DNA from: Streptomyces sp. NBC_01288
GTDB lineage: Bacteria > Actinomycetota > Actinomycetes > Streptomycetales > Streptomycetaceae
Direction of reading: 5' to 3'
NCBI RefSeq assembly: GCF_035982055.1
Contig: NZ_CP108427.1
Span: forward strand, 9,671,001-9,735,000
Length of the DNA: 64,000 nucleotides
Shown here: positions 8,318-16,864 of the stretch, one piece after another
Numbering within the stretch: position 1 is the first letter of the stretch
Layout of the letters: the number at the start of each line of letters is the position of its first letter
Translations under genes and position numbers: made by a program
Notes under the pieces: model-generated
Seen by the model: only the letters and a program-made list of their open reading frames with translations
What the model was told of the DNA's origin: nothing
Database searches by the model: none

Positions 8318-9600
8318 TGGGCGCGAGCGACGACAGCGAGGGCGGCGATCACCGGCAACCCGGGAAACCGCCCGGCAAACAGCCCGGTGACGACCACGCG
8401 GCGTTCTCCGCGCTCCTTGAGGACAGCGCCGAGGACCTGTACGAACACGCCCCGTGCGGCTACCTCTCCACACTGCTCGACGGCACCATCGCGAAGATCA
8501 ACACGACACTGCTCGACTGGCTCGGCTACGACCACGGCGACCTGGTGGGCCGCAGGACCTTCTCCGACCTGCTGACCGTGGGCGGCCGGCTCTACCACGA
8601 GACCCACTTCGGCCCGCTGCTGCGCATGCAGGGCGAGGTCAGCGGGATCGCCCTCGAACTCAAGGCGACCGACGGCAGCCGGCTGCCCGTGCTGGTGACC
8701 TCCACCGTCAAGACCGGCGGCGACGGCCAGCCGCTGCTCATCCGCACCACCGTCTTCGACGCCCGCGACCGCCGCGCCTACGAGACGGAACTGCTGCGCG
8801 CCCGACAGCAGGCGGAACACGAACAGGACGAGCTCAAGCGCCTCAACGCCACCCTCCAGCAGACCCTGCTGCCCCCAACTCTCGTGAACGTGCCGGGACT
8901 TGACGTCGCCGCGCACTACCACGTCGCCTCCACCGACATGGTCGGCGGCGACTTCTACGACCTCTTCCCGCTCTCCGCCGGCACCTGGGGGCTGTTCCTC
9001 GGGGACGTGTGCGGCAAAGGCGCCGCAGCGGCCGCCGTCACCTCGCTGGCCCGCTACACGCTGCGTGCCGCCGCCGTCTACGACCCCGACCCGGCCGCCG
9101 TGCTGAGCAACCTCAACACCGTCCTCAACCACGAGTACAACGGCCACGACCCGCGGTTCTGCACCGTCGTGTTCGGGCTGCTCACCCCCGAGGGCGACCG
9201 CGGCGGCTTCCGCATCACCCTGGCCAGCGGCGGCCACCCGCCCGCGCTGCTCCTGCGCGCGGACGGCAGCGCCGACCATGTGCACACCCCCGGCGGACAG
9301 CTCATCGGCGTGCTGCCCGACGCCCATATCGCCACCGCCACCGTCCACTTGGCGGCGGGCGACACCCTGCTGCTCCACACGGACGGTCTCACCGAAGCCC
9401 GCCCGGCCCACACCAGGGACGCCGACCGCTACGGCGACGAGGCCCTCCTCGACTTCGCCCGCGCCCTGGCACCCACCACCGCGTCCGACGCCGTCGCCGC
9501 GATCCGCGACCTGCTCGACACCTTCGGCACCGGCGTCGACGACGACACCGCCGTCCTCGCCATCAACGTGCCCCGACCCACCAGCGAAGAGCAGCCGTGA
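8317..9600 (+). CDS. rsbP: RsbP-like PAS domain / SpoIIE-type PP2C phosphatase
   Basis: 427 residues: flexible N-terminus, PAS domain (about 38-150), coiled-coil linker (about 150-185) and SpoIIE-type PP2C phosphatase (about 195-425). Metal-binding motifs are GGDFYD (210-215) and GDVCGKG (229-235), with a C-terminal DDDTAVL. It should dephosphorylate the STAS anti-anti-sigma protein encoded directly downstream, releasing the sigma factor. The PAS domain is the likely sensor and the target of RsbQ. The ATG at 8317 overlaps the rsbQ stop, and the stop overlaps the STAS GTG (9597), so these three genes form a tightly coupled operon. Confidence 0.92.
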   Translation: MGASDDSEGGDHRQPGKPPGKQPGDDHAAFSALLEDSAEDLYEHAPCGYLSTLLDGTIAKINTTLLDWLGYDHGDLVGRRTFSDLLTVGGRLYHETHFGPLLRMQGEVSGIALELKATDGSRLPVLVTSTVKTGGDGQPLLIRTTVFDARDRRAYETELLRARQQAEHEQDELKRLNATLQQTLLPPTLVNVPGLDVAAHYHVASTDMVGGDFYDLFPLSAGTWGLFLGDVCGKGAAAAAVTSLARYTLRAAAVYDPDPAAVLSNLNTVLNHEYNGHDPRFCTVVFGLLTPEGDRGGFRITLASGGHPPALLLRADGSADHVHTPGGQLIGVLPDAHIATATVHLAAGDTLLLHTDGLTEARPAHTRDADRYGDEALLDFARALAPTTASDAVAAIRDLLDTFGTGVDDDTAVLAINVPRPTSEEQP

Positions 9601-9959
9601 CCCAACTAGCCATCCGCACCCGGACCACGCCCGCGGGGCCCGTCGTCGAACTCACCGGAGAACTCGACTACGACAGCTTCCCCCAGGTGCGTGAACTCCT
9701 GCCCCGGCTGGCGCTGTCGGACGGCCAGCAGCTCGTCGTCGACCTGGCCGGCGTCACGTTCTGCGACTCCAGCGGCATCACCGCCCTGCTCGCGGCCCGC
9801 AACCACGCCCTCGCCGCCCGGGCGGGCATCGCGCTGGCGGCGGTCCCGGGTCACATCAGCCGCATCTTCCACATGGTCGGCCTCGACCAGGTCTTCCCGA
9901 CCCACCCCACCGCTCAGGACGCGGAAGCGGCCTGGACACCTCCGGCCGCGCGCCCCTGA
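9597..9959 (+). CDS. STAS-domain anti-sigma factor antagonist
   Basis: 120 residues forming one STAS domain. The conserved phosphorylation site is in FCDSSGIT (Ser58/Ser59). In the unphosphorylated state it should bind the HATPase anti-sigma factor and free sigma. The GTG at 9597 overlaps the end of the phosphatase gene, its likely activator. It is convergent with the MEDS/HATPase gene, whose stop lies only 5 bp away, so substrate, phosphatase and kinase of a partner switch lie side by side. Pro-rich C-terminal tail. Confidence 0.92.
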   Translation: MTQLAIRTRTTPAGPVVELTGELDYDSFPQVRELLPRLALSDGQQLVVDLAGVTFCDSSGITALLAARNHALAARAGIALAAVPGHISRIFHMVGLDQVFPTHPTAQDAEAAWTPPAARP

Positions 9960-9963
9960 GGCG

Positions 9964-10899
9964 TCAACGGGCCAGGTAGAAACGGATGGTTGTGCCGTTC
10001 TCGGCCGTATGGCCGCGGACGAGATCGGCGACGTAGTGCACCAACAGCAGCCCTCGTCCGCCGGGTTGGTCACGTGACGGCGGGCGCCGGCCGGCCAGCG
10101 GGTCCGTCAGCCGGCCGTGGTCGTGCACCTCGCAGACGATCCGCTCGTCCTCGGCCCAGATCCGCAGCGTCCCCGATCCGCCGCCGTGCAGCACGCTGTT
10201 GGTGGTCAACTCCGCGACGGCCAGCGTCAGATCCTGTAGCCGTAGACCCGCAAGCCCCAGCCGCTCTGCCTCCTGGACCGCGAAATAACGGGACTTGGGG
10301 AGTTCTCCCGCGTCGAACGCGATGGACGCGGCGCCCGGCGGGTGGGGGAGCGGCTCGTTGTAGCGGGCGATCGCGCGCTGCGGATCGTAGGCGGGGCTGG
10401 GGAGTTGGGCGCCTTCGTCGATGACGAGCGGATGGGTGGCGCGGGCGTCGGCGAGCACGTCGGGCTCCAGCCGGTCCGCGTCGTACGGGCAGAGGATCGT
10501 CACCTCACGGTCCCGGAACGCGGAGTTGATCAGCGCCTCGTGCTGGACGCACGCCGGGTACTCGACGGCGGTACGGCCGGGCCAGATCGGCTCCCCGATG
10601 ATCCGCACCCGGCCGCCACTGCCGGCATGGGCGTCGGCGAAGGCCCGCAGCACGCCGGGGATGATCCGCCCCGGATTGCGTCCGACCTCGGTCATGTCGA
10701 GGAACCGCACATCGGCGCCGCTCGATCCAAGTCCGGCCTTGATCAGTTCGAGACGCGGGCCGGGAACGGCGACCGCGACGGCCTCTCCGGCGGCCAGCCC
10801 CGCCTTCACGAACGGCACCGTACCGACCGTGTACTGCTCCTCGCCCCGGTAGAACAGCGCGGGATGTACGAAGGGTGCACCGTCGGTGGCCGTACTCAT
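9964..10899 (-). CDS. MEDS domain / HATPase anti-sigma regulatory protein (RsbA family)
   Basis: 311 residues from the ATG at 10897-10899 (GAGGTGG upstream); a longer form from 10977 adds a non-conserved 26 residues. The N-terminal MEDS domain (about 8-180, starting HPALFYRGEEQY) is a predicted sensor. The C-terminal RsbW-like HATPase (about 200-310) has the N-box ELTTNSVLHGG and the glycine-rich lid GGRGLLLVHYVAD. It should act as kinase of a STAS protein and/or as an anti-sigma factor. It sits tail-to-tail with the STAS gene and is the natural candidate for its partner. Confidence 0.9.
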   Translation of the reverse strand: MSTATDGAPFVHPALFYRGEEQYTVGTVPFVKAGLAAGEAVAVAVPGPRLELIKAGLGSSGADVRFLDMTEVGRNPGRIIPGVLRAFADAHAGSGGRVRIIGEPIWPGRTAVEYPACVQHEALINSAFRDREVTILCPYDADRLEPDVLADARATHPLVIDEGAQLPSPAYDPQRAIARYNEPLPHPPGAASIAFDAGELPKSRYFAVQEAERLGLAGLRLQDLTLAVAELTTNSVLHGGGSGTLRIWAEDERIVCEVHDHGRLTDPLAGRRPPSRDQPGGRGLLLVHYVADLVRGHTAENGTTIRFYLAR

Positions 10900-11003
10900 C
10901 GCGCCGCCACCTCGATCCTTGTCGGGCCGGGCCAGGACATGTCCACGGAGCGCGGCGACAAGGAGGACGGCGGTCACCGCCCCGGCAGTCTACGGGGGTA
11001 GCA

Positions 11004-11053
11004 CGACAGGGTGGTGGGCACCGGCAGAAGTGCCGGTGCCCACCACCCTGTCG
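11004..11053 (-). terminator. Strong intrinsic hairpin after PRC-barrel gene
   Basis: A perfect 23-bp inverted repeat, arms 11004-11026 and 11031-11053 with a 4-nt loop (GAAG), lies 15 bp after the stop of the PRC-barrel gene and upstream of the MEDS/HATPase gene. There is no U-run, as is usual in streptomycetes. It should end PRC-barrel transcription and insulate the following gene. Confidence 0.8.
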
Positions 11054-11068
11054 AGCCGCGAGTGCCGA

Positions 11069-11419
11069 TCAGGCGCGGGGGTGCCCGTAGTAGCCGCCGA
11101 CCTGCTCGTGGTACCCGGCGTCACCGGGGTGCTTGTCCTTGTCGAACTCCGGGGAGTTCTTGATCTCTTCCTTCGTACGGCCGACGTGGATCGTCCGCTC
11201 CGCGACGTCGATGGACGCGATGGTCCCGACGGGCAGCAGCACGTGCTTGCCGAAGATCCACACGCCGGTGTCGACGACGATGTACATGGCCCCGACGTCC
11301 TCGGAGTGCTTGTCCACCTTGCCGATCGAGCCGTCACTCGCCTCGACCTTGAATCCGGTCAGATCCGTACCGGTCTGGTGGCCCGATTCGGCCTGGTAGT
11401 CCCACATGTCGTCCGCCAT
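11069..11419 (-). CDS. PRC-barrel domain protein
   Basis: 116 residues. The PRC-barrel core is visible as DLTGFKVEASDGSIGKVDK followed by strands ending at VGTIASIDVAERTIHV (about 19-78). The C-terminus is a charged tail with KDKHPGDAGYHEQVGGYYG, common in stress-induced streptomycete PRC proteins. These barrels bind RNA or protein partners; the role here is unknown. It ends in a strong hairpin. Together with the tiny membrane-protein gene just upstream on the same strand it may form a stress-related unit beside the SigB module. Confidence 0.87.
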   Translation of the reverse strand: MADDMWDYQAESGHQTGTDLTGFKVEASDGSIGKVDKHSEDVGAMYIVVDTGVWIFGKHVLLPVGTIASIDVAERTIHVGRTKEEIKNSPEFDKDKHPGDAGYHEQVGGYYGHPRA

Positions 11420-11468
11420 GTAAACCTCGCTTTATGGTGAGTGAATTTCGAGATCGGTGATTTATCTC

Positions 11469-11639
11469 CTACCAGCGGTACCAACGCCCTCGCGTACCGC
11501 CGGAACCCGTCGAACGGGCGACAAATCCCAGCAGCCACAGGACGAGAACGACGATTGCGACCCACCAAAGAATTTTGATGGCGAATCCCGCACCGAAAAG
11601 CAGCAGTGCCAGGAGAAGAACAAGGATCAGGGGAAACAT
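11469..11639 (-). CDS. Small hydrophobic membrane protein
   Basis: 56 residues, too short for many gene finders but well supported: ATG at 11637-11639 preceded by GGAGGT at about 9 nt. Two hydrophobic helices (about 2-20 and 22-40, containing ILWWVAIVVLVLWLLGF) and a short basic Gly/Arg/Trp tail. It resembles the short membrane proteins annotated as Lmo0937-like or 'hydrophobic protein', many of which are stress-induced. Function unknown. It lies about 50 bp upstream of the PRC-barrel gene, same strand. Confidence 0.75.
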   Translation of the reverse strand: MFPLILVLLLALLLFGAGFAIKILWWVAIVVLVLWLLGFVARSTGSGGTRGRWYRW

Positions 11640-11731
11640 ATGTATCGACCTCCAGGCAACCGAGTGCCCTTGCGGAAATGATTCATGCGCCCGGAGGAAA
11701 CAAAAAAATGCGCGGTGCGCCGTTCGGACCG

Positions 11732-12178
11732 TCACCTGGGCACGTCGAGCTGCCCGACGCGTGACACGTTCTCCCGGTCGTCGGCGTCCTCGCTGGCCGC
11801 CGTGGTGAACCAGGCGTCGAGGATCTCCTTGAGCAGGGGCTCTGAGGTCAGTCGCAGGCTGAGGGCGAGTACGTTGGCGTCGTTCCAGCGGCGGGCGCCC
11901 TCCGCCGTGTACGCGTCCGTGCACAGGGCCGCCCGTACGCCCGGCACCTTGTTCGCGGCGATCGACGCGCCCGTGCCGGTCCAGCAGCACACGACCGCCT
12001 GGTCCGACCTCCCGGTGGAGACCTCGCGGGCCGCCGCCTCCGAGCAGACCGCCCACTGCGGGTCGTCCCCGGGACGCAACGCCCCGTGCGTCACCACCTC
12101 GTGGCCCCGGTCGCGCAACTCCGCGACGAGGGAACGCGCGACGGGTTCGTCCATGTCCGAGGAAACAGAGATCCGCAT
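11732..12178 (-). CDS. RpiB/LacA/LacB-family sugar-phosphate isomerase
   Basis: 148 residues, the normal length of the family. The core motif CCWTGTGASIAANKVPGVRAA (about 64-84) contains the conserved cysteine and the GTG phosphate loop of ribose-5-phosphate isomerase B. RpiB enzymes interconvert ribose-5-P and ribulose-5-P or related aldo/keto phosphates. Start is the ATG at 12176-12178; the frame stays open further upstream only through the antisense of the neighbouring gene. It may supply or use sugars released by the upstream secreted glycosidase, but that is positional inference. Confidence 0.85.
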   Translation of the reverse strand: MRISVSSDMDEPVARSLVAELRDRGHEVVTHGALRPGDDPQWAVCSEAAAREVSTGRSDQAVVCCWTGTGASIAANKVPGVRAALCTDAYTAEGARRWNDANVLALSLRLTSEPLLKEILDAWFTTAASEDADDRENVSRVGQLDVPR

Positions 12179-12311
12179 GGATCGGAGGCTACTCAGCGGA
12201 TCAGCACGGTGCCAGCTCGGAGTGGGCCTGTAGCGGGCCTGTTGAGCGGCTCCCGCCGGGGTGTGGGCAGTTGAGCCCGTGCCGTCCACGACCCGGCGGG
12301 AGCCGGCGACG

Positions 12312-15086
12312 CTAGGACTGCCGCCAGATCTGGTTGGCGCCGCCCGCGCAGGTCCAGATCTCCAGTGCCGTGCTGTTGGCCGTGCCGTGCCCGACCGCGT
12401 CCAGGCACTTGCCGGAGCCCACGTTGACGACGCTGCCGTCGGAACGCACCCGCCACTGCTGGGCCGCGGAACCGCCGCAGTCCCAGATCTCCACCGGGCT
12501 GCCGTCGGCGGTGGCACCGCCCATGACCTCAAGGCACTTGGAGTCGTAGACGGTCAGCTGGTTGGTGATCGTGGACGTCCAGGTCTGGTTCGTGCCGCCG
12601 TTGCAGTCCCAGAGGGCGGGCTGGGTGCCGTTGGTCTGGTTGGCGCCGGGGACGTCGACGCAACGGCCCGACTCCTGGCCCTTGAGGGGTGCCGCGACCG
12701 CGCCGCGCAGCCAGCTCTGGTTGGTGCCGCCGGTGCAGGTCCATAGCTCCAGCAGGGTGCCCGGGGTGGTGGCTCCGGCCGTGGCGTCCAGGCACTTGCC
12801 GGAGTTGGGGTTGACCACCGTGCCGTCGCTGTTCACGGTCCACTTCTGGGCCGCCGAGTTGTTGCAGTCGTAGATCTGCACCGGGGTGCCGTCCGTCGTG
12901 CCGCTGCCCTTGGCGTCCAGGCACTTCGCGCCGCTGTAGACGGTGAGTTGGCCGGTGGGTGTCAGGGTCCAGGACTGGTTGGCGGCGCCGTTGCAGTCCC
13001 AGAGGGCGAGTTGGACGCCGTTGGTCCGGCTCGCTCCGGGGACGTCCGCGCACAGGCCGGACTGGCGGCCCTTGAGGATGCCTCCGTGGTTGCCCGGCGG
13101 GTCGGCGGTGACGGACAGGTTGTCGAACTGGTCGGTCTGGTAACCCACCACACCGATGCCGACCTGGCCCGCCGAGTACGAACTGTCGTTGGTGGTGCCG
13201 AGGTTGACGCCGTCCGCGGTGGCGGTGATCCGGTCACCGGAGAAGCCGAGGGCGAGCGTGTGCCACGCGTGTGTGCCGAGCGCCGCCCGGGTTCCGGAGG
13301 CCAGCGTGGTCAGGGTGCCCGCCGCCGAACTCTTGACGATGGACCAGCTACCCGTGTCGCTCACCCGCAGCAGGTACGCGGCCTGGTGACTCTGCGGACG
13401 GTTCTGGGTGTTGGCCCGGCCGAACAGCTCGACCGTACCGGCCTGTTGGAGGTTCGCGTCGGCCTTGACGGTGTAGTCCGCCCACGTCGGATCGCCGAGC
13501 AGCGAGAAGGCGTCGGAGTCGTCCTGCCACTCGATCGGCTTGACCGGAGTCACCTGCTGCACACACTGTCCGCTACGGCCGTCCGCGCACGGGCGCGCCT
13601 CGAACGAGCCCTGCATGTCGGACAGATACGTCGCCTCGGTGCCGGAGACATCGTTGTCGAACGTGTCGCCGTACGGCAGTGCGAGGGCGTGGGCGGCCGA
13701 CGCGGTGGCGGTGCCCTTGCCTTGGCCGGTGGTCGTGGTGACCGTGTAGATCCAACCCGGCTGAAGCGTCAGTGAGTACGAGCCGGCGGCCGGGCTGATG
13801 TCCTGCGCGTGCGTGAAGTCGGTCGACGGGCTGGGGCTGTTGACCCGGGTCGCCCACACGTGCACCGCACCGGTCGAAAGGCCGCCCTGTACTTGGACGT
13901 TGACCGTCTGCGCCGCCGTCGCGGTGGTGGTCTCCAGGACCGTGGAGTAGTCGGAGCCGTTCGGCGACTTCAGCGTCGCGTACGTGCCGTTGGACTCGGC
14001 ACCGCCGAGGTAGCCCGACGCGGAGTCGATGAACTTCCAGCCCGGCTGGGCGAATTGGGTGACCTGCGCGGTCGCCCAGGTGTTCTCGCCGATGGAGTAG
14101 TTCCCGGACCACGGCGAGTTCGCGGTGGCCAGGCCGACCGTGCCGTAGGGCAGGTTGGGGTAAATCGCCGCGACCAGCGGCCAGTTGAGGTACGCGGTCA
14201 TGCGGGCGTCGACGTAGCCGCGCACGATGGAGCGGATCAGCGCGGGTGCTCCGGCGTCCATGTCCAGTGAGCCGTTCTCCGACGCCCACAGCGGTTTGCC
14301 GTTGTTCTTCGCCGCAGTGGTGCTGGAGCAGGTGTCCGCGCTGCCGCCGTCACCGCCCGCGCAGGGGTAGTGGGCGCCGATGACCGACACGGCGTTGTTG
14401 AACGCCGAGTTGCTCGCCATGTCGTCCGCGACGCTCCAGCCCGAGTCGTCGCCGACGATCTGCACGGCGCCGTATCCGGCACTGTCGAGGGCCGACCGCA
14501 ACTGGATGTACCAGTTGACGTCGTGCCCCCGCTCGTTCCAGCCGCCGAGGTAACTGATCGGCAGGCCGTGCTGTTTGGCACAACCCAGCCAGGAGATCAG
14601 GTAGTTGATGGTGTCGGTGGACCAGAACCCGCCGCTGATCCAGCCGGGGGCGGCCCACGCCAGACCGTACAACTTGATGTCCGGGTTACGGGCCTTGGCC
14701 TGCTCGGCGAGCCAGAACTCGTAGCCGGCGTCGCAGTTGATCTGTCCCTTGGTGTGCTCGATGGACGGTTCCGAGCCGTCGGTGGAGTTGGCGTCTCCGC
14801 CGATCTCCAGTTTCAGCAACTGGAGGTTCGCGCCGTAGCCCGGCTTGAACAGGTAGTCCAGGATCTGCGCCTGCTGGGCGGCCGGATAGTCGCGCAGCAG
14901 CCGGGAGTTGCCCCCACCGCCGCTGATCGCGCCGATCCCGTCGAACGTCCGGCCGCTCTGACCACCGTCCACGGTGATCGAGGTGGCCGCAGCTGCCGCC
15001 CGGGCCGGCTGCGCGCCGGCCGAGCAGAGGGCGGCGACCAGGGCCATGACCCATAAGGGCAGAAGGCATCTGAGAGTTCTTCGCAC
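12312..15086 (-). CDS. Secreted GH59 galactocerebrosidase-like glycosidase with two ricin-B lectin domains
   Basis: 924 residues. GTG start with GGAGAAGG upstream, signal peptide 1-30 (ARA/AAA). Residues 35-460 match the galactocerebrosidase fold: FDGIGAISGGGGNSRLLRDYP, ILDYLFKPGYGANLQLLKLEI and GGDANSTDGSEPS are close to the mammalian enzyme. The acid/base Glu185 (GGWNERGH) and nucleophile Glu270 (PLWASENG) are both in place. A beta-sandwich region (about 470-660) precedes two ricin-type trefoil domains (about 666-794 and 798-924) with repeated QxW motifs. It should release beta-galactosides outside the cell; substrate unproven. A palindromic operator lies upstream. Confidence 0.93.
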   Translation of the reverse strand: MRRTLRCLLPLWVMALVAALCSAGAQPARAAAAATSITVDGGQSGRTFDGIGAISGGGGNSRLLRDYPAAQQAQILDYLFKPGYGANLQLLKLEIGGDANSTDGSEPSIEHTKGQINCDAGYEFWLAEQAKARNPDIKLYGLAWAAPGWISGGFWSTDTINYLISWLGCAKQHGLPISYLGGWNERGHDVNWYIQLRSALDSAGYGAVQIVGDDSGWSVADDMASNSAFNNAVSVIGAHYPCAGGDGGSADTCSSTTAAKNNGKPLWASENGSLDMDAGAPALIRSIVRGYVDARMTAYLNWPLVAAIYPNLPYGTVGLATANSPWSGNYSIGENTWATAQVTQFAQPGWKFIDSASGYLGGAESNGTYATLKSPNGSDYSTVLETTTATAAQTVNVQVQGGLSTGAVHVWATRVNSPSPSTDFTHAQDISPAAGSYSLTLQPGWIYTVTTTTGQGKGTATASAAHALALPYGDTFDNDVSGTEATYLSDMQGSFEARPCADGRSGQCVQQVTPVKPIEWQDDSDAFSLLGDPTWADYTVKADANLQQAGTVELFGRANTQNRPQSHQAAYLLRVSDTGSWSIVKSSAAGTLTTLASGTRAALGTHAWHTLALGFSGDRITATADGVNLGTTNDSSYSAGQVGIGVVGYQTDQFDNLSVTADPPGNHGGILKGRQSGLCADVPGASRTNGVQLALWDCNGAANQSWTLTPTGQLTVYSGAKCLDAKGSGTTDGTPVQIYDCNNSAAQKWTVNSDGTVVNPNSGKCLDATAGATTPGTLLELWTCTGGTNQSWLRGAVAAPLKGQESGRCVDVPGANQTNGTQPALWDCNGGTNQTWTSTITNQLTVYDSKCLEVMGGATADGSPVEIWDCGGSAAQQWRVRSDGSVVNVGSGKCLDAVGHGTANSTALEIWTCAGGANQIWRQS

Positions 15087-15125
15087 GGTGTCGTCCTTCT
15101 CCAGAGGGGGGTGAGGACAGCCGCA

Positions 15126-15137
15126 GAGAGCGCTCTC
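15126..15137. promoter_or_regulatory. LacI-family-type palindromic operator
   Basis: Perfect 12-bp palindrome GAGAGCGCTCTC, extended to TGAGAGCGCTCTCT on the gene strand, 39 bp upstream of the GH59 start. A central CG with GAG/CTC arms is the hallmark of LacI-family operators (compare the CebR box TGGGAGCGCTCCCA). It probably gives sugar-dependent repression of the glycosidase gene. No LacI gene is in view. Confidence 0.7.
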
Positions 15138-15184
15138 AGGAGCGGGAGGGCGCCGTCCTGACTGTCCGTGGAGGTTTGGGCGAC

Positions 15185-15213
15185 AGTGTGGAGTTGTGTT
15201 GAATCGGAGTCAA
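15185..15213 (-). promoter_or_regulatory. Candidate vegetative promoter of the GH59 gene
   Basis: On the minus strand TTGACT (15208-15213) and CACACT (15185-15190) are separated by 17 bp, giving a start near 15178. The palindromic operator then lies inside the leader, where a repressor could block elongation. The -10 match is only partial. Confidence 0.4.
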
Positions 15214-15253
15214 GGGTCTACACCTGTTGGGATGCGCTCCGGCCGAGGCGTGG

Positions 15254-15826
15254 TCAGCGCACGACGTCGAGGACGTTCAGCTGAAGGCCGTTGCCGTACA
15301 CGGCGTGCTCGACCAGCTTCAGCTTCTGGGTGTCCTTGTCGGAAGCGGGGAACAGGCGCTTTCCGGCGCCGAGCAGCAGCGGGAAGACGAGCAGGTGGTA
15401 GCGGTCGACCAGGCCGGCGTCCGAGAGGCCGTGGTTGAGGGCGGCACTGCCGTGCACGATGATCGGGCCGCCCTCGGTCTCTTTCAGGGCGGCGACCTCG
15501 TCGAGGGAGCGCAGGATCGTGGTCTCGCCCCAGTTCGACACGAGCTTGTCGTCGGTGAGGGTGGTGGAGACGACGTACTTCGGCAGCGTCTTGTAGTGCG
15601 CGAACTCGTCCATGTCCGGCCACACCGGACTGAACGCCTCGTAGCTGGCCCGGCCCATCAGCATCGCGGCGGACTCCAGCTGCTCCCGCCCCTTGATGTC
15701 GAACGACTCGGGCAGGAACTCGACCTCCTTGAAGGTCCACCCGGTGTTGCGGTAGCCGGGTTCGCCGCCCGGGGCCTCCATGACGCCGTCGAGGGAGATG
15801 AACGCGGTGCTGATCAGAGTGCGCAT
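15254..15826 (-). CDS. Dihydrofolate-reductase-like (RibD C-terminal) protein
   Basis: 190 residues from the ATG at 15824-15826 (GAGGACC upstream). The N-terminus RTLISTAFISLDGVMEAPGG and the internal MGRASYEAF...WPDMDEF...YVVSTTL pattern define the RibD_C/DHFR-like superfamily. The late block GGPIIVHGSAALNHGLSDAGLVD is the nucleotide-binding segment. These are NADPH-dependent reductases of unknown substrate, very common in streptomycetes and not true folate enzymes. It is divergent from the MgtC-like gene. Confidence 0.9.
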   Translation of the reverse strand: MRTLISTAFISLDGVMEAPGGEPGYRNTGWTFKEVEFLPESFDIKGREQLESAAMLMGRASYEAFSPVWPDMDEFAHYKTLPKYVVSTTLTDDKLVSNWGETTILRSLDEVAALKETEGGPIIVHGSAALNHGLSDAGLVDRYHLLVFPLLLGAGKRLFPASDKDTQKLKLVEHAVYGNGLQLNVLDVVR

Positions 15827-15889
15827 GGCGGGGTCCTCGGATGGTCGATGTATGTGCGGGCCTGTGTCTGGGCCTGTGCGGGCCACTCC

Positions 15890-15918
15890 AGGATCCAGCC
15901 GACAAAAAAATTTGTCAA
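15890..15918 (-). promoter_or_regulatory. Candidate promoter with embedded AT-rich palindrome
   Basis: Minus-strand TTGACA (15913-15918), 17-bp spacer and GATCCT (15890-15895), about 60 bp before the DHFR-like gene. Overlapping the -35 is a perfect inverted repeat GACAAA-AAAA-TTTGTC (15901-15916), unusually AT-rich for this genome and a plausible repressor site. Confidence 0.5.
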
Positions 15919-16038
15919 GGAGGGTGGAGTTGTCGGAGACGGAAGCTGTCGGGTGGGCATGGTCCCGCCCATCCGGGTAGGGACTCTGTCGGGGCAGGGA
16001 GCAGGGAGCAGGGAGCCGGAAGGGAAGGGAGGCGCGGG

Positions 16039-16770
16039 GTGGCCGGACTGGCGGTCCCGTTGTGGGACGTGAGCAACGGGCAAGGGCTGCGCCAACTCGC
16101 CGAACTGGGGCTGGCGTTGCTGCTGTCGACCCTGATCGGCTGGGAACGGGCGTCGCAGCAGAAGAGCGCCGGGCTGCGCACGCACACCCTGGTCGGCATC
16201 GCCAGCGCGCTGATGATGGAGGTCTCCCAGCACGGCTTCACGAATGTCCTCGGCCTGGACAACGTCTCCTTCGACCCGTCCCGCGTGGCGGCCCAGATCG
16301 TCTCCGGGATCGGTTTCATCGGCGGCGGCCTGATCTTCGTACGCCGGGACGCGGTACGGGGGCTGACGACCGCCGCCACGATCTGGCTCACCTGCGCGGT
16401 CGGCATGGCCTGCGGTGGCGGCCTGCCGATCCTCGCGCTGGCCACGACCGCCGTGCACTTCCTCGTCGTACGCGGGTACCCGATGCTCTTCGCGCGCATG
16501 ATGCCCGGCGCCGAGGCGGGGTCGTTCGAGGTACGGCTGACCTACCGGACCGGCACGGCGCTGCTGCCGCAGTTGATGGAGACGTGCACGCGGAGGGGCT
16601 TCCGCATCCAGGAGGTCAAGGTCGACCGGTTGCCGGAGCGGGCTGATCCGGCCGCGCGGGTGCTGTTGCGGCTGGAAGGTACGGCCGACGCCGGTCAGTT
16701 GACGTCCGAGCTGTTCCAGAACGACGGTGTGACGGAGGTCGAGGTGACGGCCGCCGGTGATGAGGAGTAG
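16039..16770 (+). CDS. MgtC/SapB-family membrane protein
   Basis: 243 residues. GTG start at 16039 after GGGAGGCG. The MgtC transmembrane domain (about 18-140) shows LLLSTLIGWERASQQKSAGLRTHTLVGI and GIGFIGGGLIF...GLTTAATIW, both family signatures. A soluble ACT-like C-terminal domain (about 160-243) follows. The family is linked to magnesium limitation, membrane potential and ATP synthase control; the exact role is unresolved. Stands alone, divergent from the DHFR-like gene. Confidence 0.9.
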   Translation: MAGLAVPLWDVSNGQGLRQLAELGLALLLSTLIGWERASQQKSAGLRTHTLVGIASALMMEVSQHGFTNVLGLDNVSFDPSRVAAQIVSGIGFIGGGLIFVRRDAVRGLTTAATIWLTCAVGMACGGGLPILALATTAVHFLVVRGYPMLFARMMPGAEAGSFEVRLTYRTGTALLPQLMETCTRRGFRIQEVKVDRLPERADPAARVLLRLEGTADAGQLTSELFQNDGVTEVEVTAAGDEE

Positions 16771-16864
16771 GACCGGGTCGTACGGGGTGGGGCGGTATCC
16801 GGTGGTGGGGCGGCATCTGGTGCGGTGAGGCGGTGTCCGGCGAGGGAGGCTCCGCGAAAACCCG

